Positions 34,546-45,100 of a stretch of DNA of 64,000 bases are shown in pieces. Numbering within the stretch: the first letter of the stretch is position 1; every line of letters begins with the position of its first letter. The position numbers and the translations under genes were made by a program. The notes under the pieces were generated by a model. It was not told where the DNA came from and made no database searches. It worked only from the letters and a program-made list of their open reading frames with translations. The DNA comes from Symsagittifera roscoffensis (Eukaryota; Xenacoelomorpha; Acoela; Convolutidae), in NCBI RefSeq assembly GCF_963678635.1, contig NC_087066.1:49161581-49225580 (forward strand), given 5' to 3'.

Positions 34546-35183
34546 TTTCATTTACCAATCAAAAGTCCTCTTCAGTTTTTTTTCTATCAAAATTACCTGA
34601 AACAGGACTCAAATGAGTTACGAAATGGCAAAAAGAGGTGAAGCAATTTTTGTTAAATTTTTATTGGCGGTTGCGATAACGGATAGAACCACGTAGATTT
34701 AATAGTGAAAACAATGCAGGTTTCAAAGACTTTAATTTAATATCGAAACCATCTTTTCTCTATAGCCTGAGTCGTATGGCTAACTGTATGCTGATGATAA
34801 AGGTAGAGAGAACTGACTCTCTTGTTATTTAGAACAAAGGTCACACAGGTTTGACCTTGAAAAAATTAATAACAATATCATAGTTATAGATAACAATATG
34901 AACATGATACCAAGGCTACAGTATTGTTACTGCAAATGTAATTGCAGTTGCTCTAGCGCATTCCCCGGTCGACAAATAAATTTCATACTATGTTATAAAA
35001 TTTAAAAATATATATGAATTTGGTACTCAGTTTATTAAGTTTTAGATCAAAAGTTTCTATTGATTGAAATTTTTCATTTCACGTCTCTCTCATCGTGTTC
35101 TTCGCCAAATTGGAGTGGAACCCGCCACTCCGCGTTCCAGGACCAATTCATCTCCAATGTTTTGCTCCAGAATTTTCTTCTGA
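34546..35183. other. No gene recognised
   Basis: AT-rich sequence downstream (in the minus sense) of gypsy remnant 2. Possibly its 3' untranslated region. Confidence 0.4.
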
Positions 35184-36710
35184 TTAAATGCTTTTCCAGA
35201 AGGCCAAATTTCGTTCAATTGAATTTTTCGGGTCAGGTTTAAATGTTGCCAATTGGATACGATATGCTTCTAATGCGGCCTTGTTAAGATCCATGATATC
35301 GTCTTTTGAGGAGATTAGCTTTACCGAATGTTTGATTGGCTCCCCGTATCTACTTGGACCTTTGGTTGCTCTCCCACTCCGTCGCACGGAGGTTTCTCCC
35401 TACCCTGATTCATCTGACAATCCGGGCGGATTAATATAATCTTTGTCGTCCACCGCAGCGTCTCTGGATGTTAGTATTTTCTCTGCCGCTGGTTGCACTC
35501 CCCTTTCTAGCACTTGATCTACCATTTTGTTTCAATCCGCTGGTGTGAAACGTCTCCAGAATTGTTTCAGGCGACGTGTAACGCGAAATCTCTTTTGTTT
35601 TTATAGAGGTATTTTTCTGCAGCGTCGATGTCGATGGTGAAACCACTGCTGGGCTTGGTGAGCACGCTATATCTTGATGTTTGCCTTCGGCTACATTCGC
35701 AATTTTATTCCGAGAGGCCTCCTGATTCGATTGTTTCTTGTCTTTCTTTCCCCCATTCCACTTTGTGTTAGTCGACTTAGTTAGGGGACCCGTCCCGCAT
35801 TGTTGGGTTTTGCTCTTTTTACCGCGAAGTTCAAACCCCCGCCCACCTTAGTATCCTTAGACGTTACCACTGTCTGACTATCTTGGAATTTACTTTTCGC
35901 TTCGTCTGGGCCTGCACTTGCTGCTGTGGCAGTATTTCATCTTCTGACCAACTGTCCTCGTTTTTTCCCGGTCCTCGACTTTTCTTTGTGACTTCTTTCT
36001 TAGTTTCTTTTTGGCTTCTTCCCCTGTCGGAAACCTACGTTGAGCCGCTGTGTCTTAGACCTTGACCTTAGCTTCTTTGGCAAAATCACTTTTCCGGTAG
36101 ACTGCCCCCGCAGCTGTTTTGACTGTGGACACTGTTTCTCAGGTTTATTTTCCCTTTAACGGGTTTGTTTGTGCCTTGCCACTTCTTCGCCCTTCGTCCT
36201 TTTGTAGCAGTATGGGGTACTACTGGTTCTGACTTACATTGTCCTCTGGCTTGTCTTCAATGAGCCCGCGCTCCCACGAATATAGCAATTCTTTGCGTAG
36301 CTCCGGGTTTATGGTGCCTGTTTTGTCAACAATGCGCCTGATATCTTTGGCAGGTGTGTCTTTCTAGTCTGTTTCCATCTGGCATTTGCCTCTAGCAGTT
36401 CTTTTAGTGCTCGTGCTCTGACCCAATCCTTTGCTGATTCCACCTGTTGTTTGAATAGGGGACTTACGTGTCGACTGTTCTGACCCTTACGGACAATTTT
36501 CAATCCTTCCCTTGATTGGTCAATTCGCCGTTTGAAATGCGAAGCTGTAAGCGCTGATCTTTCTAAGTGTTCTTTATCTAAACGATCAGAATTTTTTTTT
36601 TTAAATTTATCTTTTAGAATTTTAAATTCAGTTTTTGGTAGTCGATCAAAGTGAGCTCCGAACGGCAAGCGTTGTATAGTTTTTTGTTTGCTTTTGTTTG
36701 CATAAGTCAA
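35184..36710 (-). pseudogene. Gypsy 2 C-terminal polyprotein region
   Basis: ORF 36710-36309 (LPFGAHFDRLPKTEF, then Lys/Arg-rich sequence) follows the integrase core, in the place where its C-terminal domain is expected. Further short frames (35646-35431; 35387-35184 with MRRSGRATKGPSRYG) resemble the basic tails at the end of gypsy polyproteins. Several stops and shifts lie in between, notably 36300-35650. Confidence 0.6.
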
Positions 36711-36808
36711 AACTTGTCAAAAGAAGAAAGTTTTTACAGTAAAAACACCAGATGAAAAAAAGTTTTTAACATCATTAACAATCTATAGGTGGAGATTGGT
36801 TTATGTCC

Positions 36809-37237
36809 TTACAGATCGTCTAAGACTGATCCCCATCTGAGATCTCGAATTATGGTACTAAGACACAGTTTTATCGATGTCACATTTTCGTCCAACAGCA
36901 TAACCCCCAATCTTCTCTTGATGGTTTGAATCGTTCGTTCAACCAATCCGCAACCTTGATGGTCCCCTACCGGACAGAACTTTTGTTCTATGTTGTTTTC
37001 TGAACAATATTTTTGCATTGTTTTACCCTTAAACCCAGAAAATTGGCTCTTATTGATTCGGGTTTTCCGTGCGTGTCGATGTACGAACGAAAAAATTTTT
37101 TTGACGGTCGGTTCTTTTGGTTCGGGTATTCCGTGCGTGTCGATGAAAGAACGAAGAAATTTTGTTGACGATTTTCCCCCTGTTGATTTTGTTATTTTTA
37201 CCGAACGGAATTTCGAATACCTATCTAAAGCTACCAA
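36809..37237 (-). pseudogene. Gypsy 2 integrase catalytic core with internal duplication
   Basis: VALDRYSKFRSVKITKS is the normal core after the first Asp. STKFLRSFIDTHGIPEP is followed at once by VKKIFSFVHRHARKTRI, a diverged second copy of the same segment (DNA 37064-37105 and 37128-37170). The second catalytic Asp is missing: the region reads INKSQFSGFKG. The third, Glu, is kept in GCGLVERTIQTIKRRLG. The enzyme would be inactive. Confidence 0.8.
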
Positions 37238-38838
37238 TACGAATACCTAGCTGTTTTCCTTTTATGATCTTCCAGAGGGCCTGTATAGTCCAGTTGTACC
37301 TCTTGACTTGGCTGCGTTAGCAGCGGAAGAGGTTTACTATCGTTTTTGGGTATGTTGTATTTGGCATTCTTAACATAGCGCGAGTAACTTCTACATTCCT
37401 CTGCTAGATTGACAATGTCTTTGTGCATGTGTGGCCACCACAGGTACCTCGAAACATCTAGCATCGCTTCCTGACCTGGGTGACCACGGTGAATCCTCTT
37501 CAAGGCTGCTTGCCGCAACTGCCCTGAGACTGCCAGCCTGTTATCCACCAGTATGCAGTCATCCACCACTGACACTTGGTGCCGATTCGTATGCGGCCCC
37601 ATAAGTTCGAAACTATTGCGAACGTTTCTCTCTATCACTCGGCGAAGCCTGTCCATCGAAGGATCCTCAGTGATTAACTCCGCCAGAAGACTTCTATCGA
37701 ACAACTTTGTGAGATTATCTAGGCTTTCTCCCTTGTTTCGCTCCGCTTGACGAAATTCGTCTCTCCTAGAGTTGTGATTGGCTCTTCTCCCCCTGATCAC
37801 ACTGACTTCTGGGCTTTCCGCAGTTAAATCCACTTCAACTATCGGCGATCTGTATCCTTTGGAGCTATTGTCAACCTCTTGGTCTTGTTGCGCTCGGCTT
37901 TGCATTTCTGTTTGTGCTTTCAGCTCTAGCCCACTTCTCGGGTTATCCTTTCTTTCTGCCCCCATGAGGTCCCAGAATGAGATTAGCTTCGTCATAGCAA
38001 CTAGTGGCCTGCCAGATGATGTTCCTGTCTCTTTATTATGTTTAATGTACCTATACATTGCTCGCCACTCAACCTGTGCTATGTCTGAATCCGAACTGTC
38101 AGAGTCCTGTCTACTGCACGCTTCTCTCGTCACCATTCTGGTTCGTGAAAATGTTTTCTCTGTCACCTGTTCTGTCATCTCTTCCCTTTCTTCGTATTGT
38201 CTTCTATTTATGATCTTCACCGCTTTCTTCGATTTTCGTGGCCCCGACTGATTTTTGTCTATTTTCACTGCTTTTTCCGACTGATTTTTTGTTTTATTTT
38301 TGCAACTTTTGATACCTGAATTTATGACCGACTGTTTAGTACGAGAAATCTTGTTTAGTGTGTTTTGTTCGTTTTGTTCTTTTTGAGGACGTGAGTTTTG
38401 ACCGTTTTCGTTCTGGTCGAGCTTTGTCTGGTTTTGAACAAATTGGTTGCTATAGCAACCGTGTGATGAGTCGTCTTTACAGTGGCTAATATTGTTTCTT
38501 ACTCCAGAATGATCCAGTATATTTACATTAACTTTCCCGTCTACATTATTTAGCCGACTGTTCAAACAGTCGAGTGCCTTATGAAAGTCCTCGATTGATG
38601 TTACAACAAATCTTTCATCTATTTTAAATTCAGGCCATGGGTCGCCATTTGGTTCCCTTGACAGATAATCAACGATACCCATATCCTTGCCAGGTATATG
38701 AGTAACCTTAAATTGGTAAGGTAAAAATATATCTACCCACCTAGTGAGTCTAGATTGATAACTTTTGTTTGATCTATTTTCCCCCAACTCGGATTTTAAA
38801 GCTTTATGGTCTGTTGCTATAACAAATTCTTTGCCCAA
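37231..38838 (-). pseudogene. Gypsy 2 RNase H end, long linker and integrase zinc region
   Basis: A 535-codon open frame. It begins in RNase H, passes through about 300 residues of Asn/Gln/Lys/Ser-rich sequence and then reaches the integrase N-terminal domain: RIHRGHPGQEAMLDVSRYLW keeps the two His, but the Cys pair is damaged (ECRSYSRYVK has one Cys where two are expected). It ends just after VQLDYTGPLED, which holds the first catalytic Asp of the integrase. The linker is longer than in typical gypsy elements, where RNase H and integrase are close. Confidence 0.85.
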
Positions 38839-39253
38839 AAGGTAATGTTTAAACCAATCTACCGCCCATACTACTACAAGCAGTTCGAGCTCGTTTGTGG
38901 AGTATTTTTTTTTCTTGGGTATTCAAATACCGCGAGGCGATTGCTATCGGTACCCACTCATTCTGCTCTGAATTCTGTTCAAGGGTTGCCCCGAGACCAC
39001 TAAGGCTTGCATCACACTTTATCCGAGTTTCTCTTGAAGGATTATAATAATTAATCGTAGCCATGTTAGCTACCGCGTTTTTAATATCCTCAAATGCTAA
39101 TGAATGTTGACTGTCTCGTTCAAATTTTTTCACTGGTAATCGAATGTTTTTCATCTTATTTTTTTCGTTCTCCTCTCTTAACAAGGGTCGGAGTTTATCC
39201 GTTAAGCTAGCTGCGTTCGGAATAAACTTAGATAGATGGTTAATACTACCCAT
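38600..39253 (-). pseudogene. Gypsy 2 reverse transcriptase connection and RNase H
   Basis: ORF 39253-38849 reads GSINHLSKFIPNAASL and DKLRPLL (connection), then IKCDASLSGLGATLEQ (RNase H start with its catalytic Asp) and VPIAIASRYLNTQEKK. At the T-tract near 38910 the frame shifts and continues as YSTNELELLVVVWAVDW, VIATDHKALKSEL and HIPGKDMGIVDYLSREPN. The RNase H acidic residues are present but split between two frames. RNase H removes the RNA strand during reverse transcription. Confidence 0.85.
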
Positions 39254-39325
39254 GAAAGATCTAAGTTGTTTCCAAGACTTAGGTGGTTGAATGTTTGATA
39301 TTGCTTCTGTTTTCGTGATTCAAGA

Positions 39326-39486
39326 AAAACAGTGCGCTAGATTTTATAAAGAAGTTTGCCGCAGAATAATTTCCTTATGATTTTTCTGAAATTAATAGCG
39401 ATGAAAAGAATTGATACTAATGCTAAACACCAAGGCCAAGTTGGAACCCATGAGCAAACTGACTCTCTGAGTTCTCCGTTTTTTTG
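39326..39486 (+). repeat. Direct repeat flanking gypsy remnant 2 (right copy)
   Basis: Partner of 34383-34545, starting CAAGAAAAACAGTGCGCTAG. The gypsy reading frame ends 20 bp to its left. Confidence 0.7.
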
Positions 39487-41096
39487 TTTCCCAATCAGAA
39501 TATCTCTGTAGTTGATTCTATCTATTACACCCTTGTGCTTATAAAATTTATACAGGTGTCTTACTCGGAATCGAATAACGTAAGCTGTTTGATAGCTTTT
39601 CTTCTCAAAATTGATTTATTTTATCTGCATATATATTATGTTGCATTAAAATAGTTTTCTTGCGTTTAGTCTTCGTGGAATTTATTTTCAGCCCTTTCTG
39701 AGTCGTAAAAAACAATTGTTCTAAGAGAAATACAAACATTTTTGTGCTGGAACTGTTTTTATCCAAATCCAGTCAAGCAATTGTTTGGTTGTTTCTTCGA
39801 CGAAACTCAGAAGACAACTTACCAGAGGATTTTTAATCGAATAAAAAAATTCAAGCTTTCAAAAAAGTGTCTGCTTTTTTAGCTTTTGGATTATGAATTT
39901 TTATGTCTTTGGAGCTGACAAAAGTTTAGGAAGACACCTGGGCATTCGACCAAATTCAACTAAAGAGAACTAAGCAACCGACTGAAAAATCTACTCTGTC
40001 GCAAGTTGGAGTTTTGCACGCTTGCGATACAATAAAACTTTGCGTTTGGGATAGTGAATTGAAAACAAAAAAGGAAGTCAGTTTTTTTTGAAAACCCAAA
40101 CTGGACAATTACTTGGAAACATAACTTGAAAAAAGTTTAACTCCAAACAAACATCACCAACAAAAATTTTAAGAAGTTTTGCTTTAGATTATGTTCATCC
40201 ATTGGGAAACATATACCGATAAACAACTAAGGCAACAAAAGTCAGCCCGACCAATGTTGAAGCGAAAACAAAACTGTTATCGTGAAAAACATTTGAGCTT
40301 TTTCCTCTCTAAACTACACAGCATTGGTTGACTAAGTCATTATAACCTGAACCAAAACTATTTAACCGAAAAAAAATGAAAACTAAATAAATAAAATGAA
40401 GATTATCAAAATCAGACTTACTTGGTAAAATTAAGAACAAGAGAACTTTTATTTATGGTAAAAACTGTAGAACTGTTCAGCTCAAAAAGAAGTCCATATT
40501 TGAAAAACAAGCCAATAAAGTACCGTAACAGCTTAAAAATCGCTGAAGAAACTTACGAATCTAGGACAGAAATCACGAATCCTTGTGATCCAAGTCAATA
40601 ATTTATTTTTTTTTCTAGACATGTACTCGAAAAAAAAAACATAATACTTGAACTGAACGTTGGTAGTTTTATGTAATTTTTAAGTACAGCATTTCAGCTA
40701 TCTGCACTTCAAATTTTCTATTTTCACCAAATTAACCATTCTGTGGAAACTGATGTAAATTTTTAACAAAAATTCAAATTTAAAACACCTGGGCAATCGA
40801 CTAGAAATATCTGAAACGCTTAAGAAATTATGTGCTTTTACATTTAAAAAACTTCATGAATTTTAATACGAATTCTCAAAATACCTGTTTAGTGCATAGG
40901 CTCCCGTGGTTACATTTGAACAGAATGCTATAAAAACTTTAAAAAACATCAAAATTGGAGTGTTTTTGAACGTAAATAGAACTAAAAGCCTTCTGGTTGA
41001 TATTTCATTTCCAAAAAAAAGGCTAAAAATAGATGATTTCTTTTTCAGACCAGGGTGTGCGTACTTCCGTTTTTTAGAATTAAATAGCGAAGGATG
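39487..41096. other. AT-rich DNA without recognised gene
   Basis: No motif or credible frame on either strand up to the MITE at 41105. Confidence 0.5.
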
Positions 41097-41104
41097 GATG
41101 AAAC

Positions 41105-41542
41105 CAGGGGCGGATTTAGGCGGGGGAGGGAAGAGCGGACCCCCCCCCCCCCCCCCCATCAGGGATTCCACCCCCTGCCGACCCAAAGGGTCCCCCCTTT
41201 GGTACTTTTTACGAAACCCATTTTTGGCCGACTGACCTTAAAATTTTTCGAAAGGCGCTTTTGGCGGCAATATATAATAACTTTGAGGGGGAGCGCACGC
41301 CAAAAAACGCGATTTTTTTTGTCAAAATTTTCAAAAAAGTGCCCAAAAACGGCTTTTTTGACCTGTTTTTTCAAAAAATTGCTTGCCTGTTGCGCAGAAA
41401 GTTTGGCAAAAACAGCGTCTTTTTAGTGTTTTAGGAGAGCTCGTAAAATCAATTTGGTCGACTTAAAAAAACCGAACATTTTTTGAAAATCCGAATCCAC
41501 CCCCCCCCCCCCCCCCTCGAGAAAACCCTAGATCCGCCCGTG
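41105..41542 (+). mobile_element. hAT-like MITE, copy 1
   Basis: It starts CAGGGGCGGATTTAGG and ends CCTAGATCCGCCCGTG, an imperfect inverted repeat of the kind known from hAT transposons. It is flanked by an exact 8-bp duplication, GATGAAAC (41097-41104 and 41543-41550), the size hAT transposases produce. Long C-tracts lie at both ends. The interior has no transposase, so mobilisation must have been in trans. The interior segment GACCCAAAGGGTCC is shared with the other copies. Confidence 0.85.
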
Positions 41543-41845
41543 GATGAAACTGAAACTCTACACTTGGAAAATTTTGTATTTTTACATAGAACACTTGAAA
41601 TTTCATTGGCTCTCGTGGTTTTTTTACAAGTTTTATTTCACACAAAAACTGGACGATAAAAGGTCTCAATTTCGAAAAAATTAACAATAAAAAGTTTTTA
41701 ATGGATTGATATCAATAAATCAAATACGATTGAATGTGCACCGAGGTATCTAGATTCTTTTCAGCATCTATTTCAACAACCAGCATGAGTGTTGGAAATT
41801 GCCAGGTGATCTAACTTGATTGAAAATGTCTGTTTTTGGATGACT

Positions 41846-42113
41846 TCAGAGCCCAAAAATGCTGCTGGCATTGCGAATGTACTCGGTGTAATTATTGAAC
41901 AGGTTCAGTTGGATGTTTCGGTGCAGCTGCACAAACTCGAACAACTCCAAGTCGAATTTGTTCAGCTCCATTACCAACTGTCTCTCTTCTGACGTCATTT
42001 GGTGGCAGTACTTTTTGGTCTGCATGCGGAAGTGGGACAGGTACAATCCCAGGTTGAACCCAAACCTTCCAGTTTTCATCCAATGAAGTCCAGTGATTTC
42101 TTCTTTTTCCCAA
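41846..42113 (-). CDS. Sulfotransferase last exon
   Basis: Acceptor ATTCAAG precedes 42113. The frame reads KKYCHQMTSEERQLVMEL and NKFDLELFEFVQLHRN and stops with TGA at 41846, after SSIFGL. A conserved acidic/hydrophobic helix of this type ends many membrane sulfotransferases. A second frame (41892-42113) is open but reads as a shadow. Confidence 0.6.
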
Positions 42114-45100
42114 CTTGAATGCATAAATGCGATGTTTACAATTTTAAGAAAATAATGTTACGCGAAGAATCTTTCGAGAGGGGGCGGCTATTTTTGGCGA
42201 AAACTATATTAGGCGAAAATAAAAGTTTTAAAGTTAGGCGAAAATTTGATTAAAAAAGAGTACATTTTAGAAGAAACTGTATGTGAGTACTAACGCATTT
42301 CCTTGACATACAAAACGCACGTGCTGCGAGCTTGCCAACAGAGGGTAGGACTCTTTACGAATATAACAGCCGGTTATCCCACTGGCGACATTGAACCAAC
42401 AAACGGCTTTGTACTCTTTAACCGCTTCTTGTTAGTGTCGCCTGGATAAATAGAGGGATTTTTGCTAAAATATTCACTCTTATTATCAAAATTTTCGCCT
42501 AAATTTAACACTTTTATCTTTTATTTATGCTTTATATCAGGGGGTATTTTCTCGAGGGGGGTATTTTCAAAAATTTTCGAAAATTTTGTCTGCCTTTTTT
42601 TTTAGGTCGACCGATCAACCGAATTGTTTTTCCGAGCTCTCCCAAAGCACTAAAAAGACCCTGTTTTAGTTAAATTTTTGGCGCTGCAGGCTCCAATTTT
42701 AAAAAACAGGCCAAAAAACGCTTTGTACTATGGAAAAATAGTACAAAGCGGGGACCCTTTGGGTCGGCAGGGGGTCGAATTCCTAAAGGGGAGACGTCAG
42801 CCCCCCTCCGCTTCCCCCTAAATCTGCCCCTGCTTTATATAGTTTTCTTCTAATATATACAGCCCCCTTTCGAGAGTAGTTGCAAAACCAATCCAATGTT
42901 GTTCAATTATCTTACTGTTTCTCAGATGGTTTAATAAAAATAGGGTCTTCTTCTAAGCAAATTGACTAAAAAGAGAAGTTTTGAGCAAAGTTAGGTAGCA
43001 ATAAATTGATATACGTGAGAAGGGTAAGAAGAAATAACTATAACCCAGAGTGTGTTTTTCTACGCAATTTTAGGTAGCTCAAAGCAACCTCGCGAAGTTT
43101 TAGCATACTAAAAATCTTTCAGTTCACATTTCAATTCCAAAAAGATGTTTGAACATCGATTTCTTTTTTAGGCCAATGTCTTTTCATTTTGACAAAAACA
43201 CTTCATTTTATTTTTAGCAATGTGCGAATAACTTTGAAAAAAAATTAAAAAGATTAATTGTTTTTGTTGTTTTTTCTACACCCCCCCCCCCCCCCACCAA
43301 CAAAAAAATGAAAATGTTTAAACATAAAATCTTGGTGGAGTTTTTGCGCTAAAATTTGTGAAATCTTTTCAAAAAAGGCTTCCTGAGACTTTTTTTGATA
43401 TATCTTGACGACAAAAGGCTATTAAAACAAATTAAAGATTGTTCGGCCAAAAGTGATTATAGTAAAATAGTCTTAAGAAGGTGACCCTTTCTGTAACGAG
43501 GGCGTCAAATTCCTGAAAAGAAGGTCGTCGGCGTCCAAAAAATTTATGCTAATTTATGCTAATTGTATCCTAATCAAGAAATCACTGAACCGTAGTAAGT
43601 TGTTATTCGTTGCATCGGGAAAAAATCGTTGGCTAATAGTGTTGAAATCTTCCCTCATGTTTTCGTAGAAAGCGACGAAGTCCACTTTGTTCACGACATT
43701 GTCCTTCGCCTTTTTCAGGGCCTCCCGAGTTAATGCGTCTGAATTGGACCCCTTCGAATGGCTCTTTTCCTCTTTTCCTCTCAAACAGAACTTTGAGAAA
43801 AATGAAACACGCCGTTTCCTATCAAAAAGAATGGCTTTGTCGAAATGTAACCCAAGTTCAGATATCTTCATACAATAAAACACTCCATTTTGTTGGAAAA
43901 AAGGTTCAGGTGAAATAACATTATGAGCAGTGTGAAATTGAACCTGTAAAAAGCTGATATTCGTTCTTCTGGTGTTCAAAACCGCACTAAAAAAGTGAAT
44001 CAAAAGAAGTGAAAAACTCATGTGAACAAAAACATTTCTTAATTGTGTCCATGAAGTGTTAGCATGAGATGAGCTGATAGGTTTTTACTATTCTAACCAG
44101 CTTTCACAAAACTACATAATAAAATTTAAACTCGAGAGGATTTTTTGTGAAAAAGAGCCCTTTAAGTTAACTGCAGAAGCCAGTTGCCACGTCATGTAGT
44201 TCCTCGTCAGCATTCGGAGTCTGTGGTCTTTGGCGGATAAGAACTTCGTCAGAGTAATATCTGTTGAAACAGTAAAATGATTCCATTTGATAATTCTCTC
44301 TTTTGTCTGCCTGATTGCATCCTAAGATGAGTCTGGTGAAATTTCGTGACCTTCATTTTTTGAGCAGTCTATTTCCAAAAAAAGTACAAAAACAGAACAG
44401 AAAAGTAAAAAGTCTAAGAATCTTACAGAATTGATAACGTTTTAAACACAGCAAAACAAAACAACTTCATGAAGTTAGTTTTTAACCTCTTTTTGAGTCT
44501 CGTTTGTCGGACAAAATGAGATGGGACTGGATTGCTATCTAATAGGGTCATTTCCGAAAAAGTACACTGTATGTTTGTCACGCCATACTTTTTTCTATTT
44601 TCAGCCAGAATGGCTCTTTCAACTACTGAGTCCTATAGTGAAGTTAAGCTTTTTGTAATCTCTAAGGTCTCAATAGATCGTACAAATTCTAAAAATTGAG
44701 ATTGGTTAGAAATAATTTTGTTCTGTATGTTTTCAAATTGGTATCTGTGAATTCGTCAGGTTTTACTAAAAGTAAAGAAAGTGTTTTTAAGCAAACGATA
44801 TAAAGCAAGAGGCATTAATATAAATGAAATTTTTAAACCAGAAAATAAGAAACTTTAAGGAGTAGATACTCCTTACTACGTTCCCGGGGGGGGGGCATGG
44901 GGCTGGGTAAGGCTGTAGTGTTGGCTAATAAGGAAGATTCGTAAAAGCACAGTATGCCTTGAAGTAAAGGAAAAACGCCAGATGTAACCAAAAATCAGAA
45001 TTGTTCAAAAGGCTCTAAAATGTTGCCTTGTACTCACTACAATCAGTTGGCAGCCCGAATGTAGCAAGTCTGTTGCACGTTTTAAGCGAGTAGTCCCCGT

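Larger units (their letters stand above)
35184..39303 (-). mobile_element. Ty3/gypsy pol remnant 2, 5'-truncated
   Basis: Minus-strand order: end of reverse transcriptase/RNase H (39253-38849, continuing 38900-38600), a long polar linker, integrase zinc region (37500-37330), integrase core (37237-36809), then a C-terminal region (36710-36309, 35646-35431, 35387-35184). The element starts abruptly at 39303 next to a 160-bp direct repeat, so gag, protease and most of the reverse transcriptase are missing. Frames are broken in several places. Confidence 0.88.

Noticed and set aside
37553-38251. Plus-strand ORFs of 65-157 codons
   Set aside because: They are shadows of the gypsy 2 RNase H/integrase frame on the other strand.
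41094-41426. ORFs through the poly-C/poly-G tracts of the MITE
   Set aside because: The tracts encode only Pro or Gly runs, and the frames lie within the non-autonomous element.
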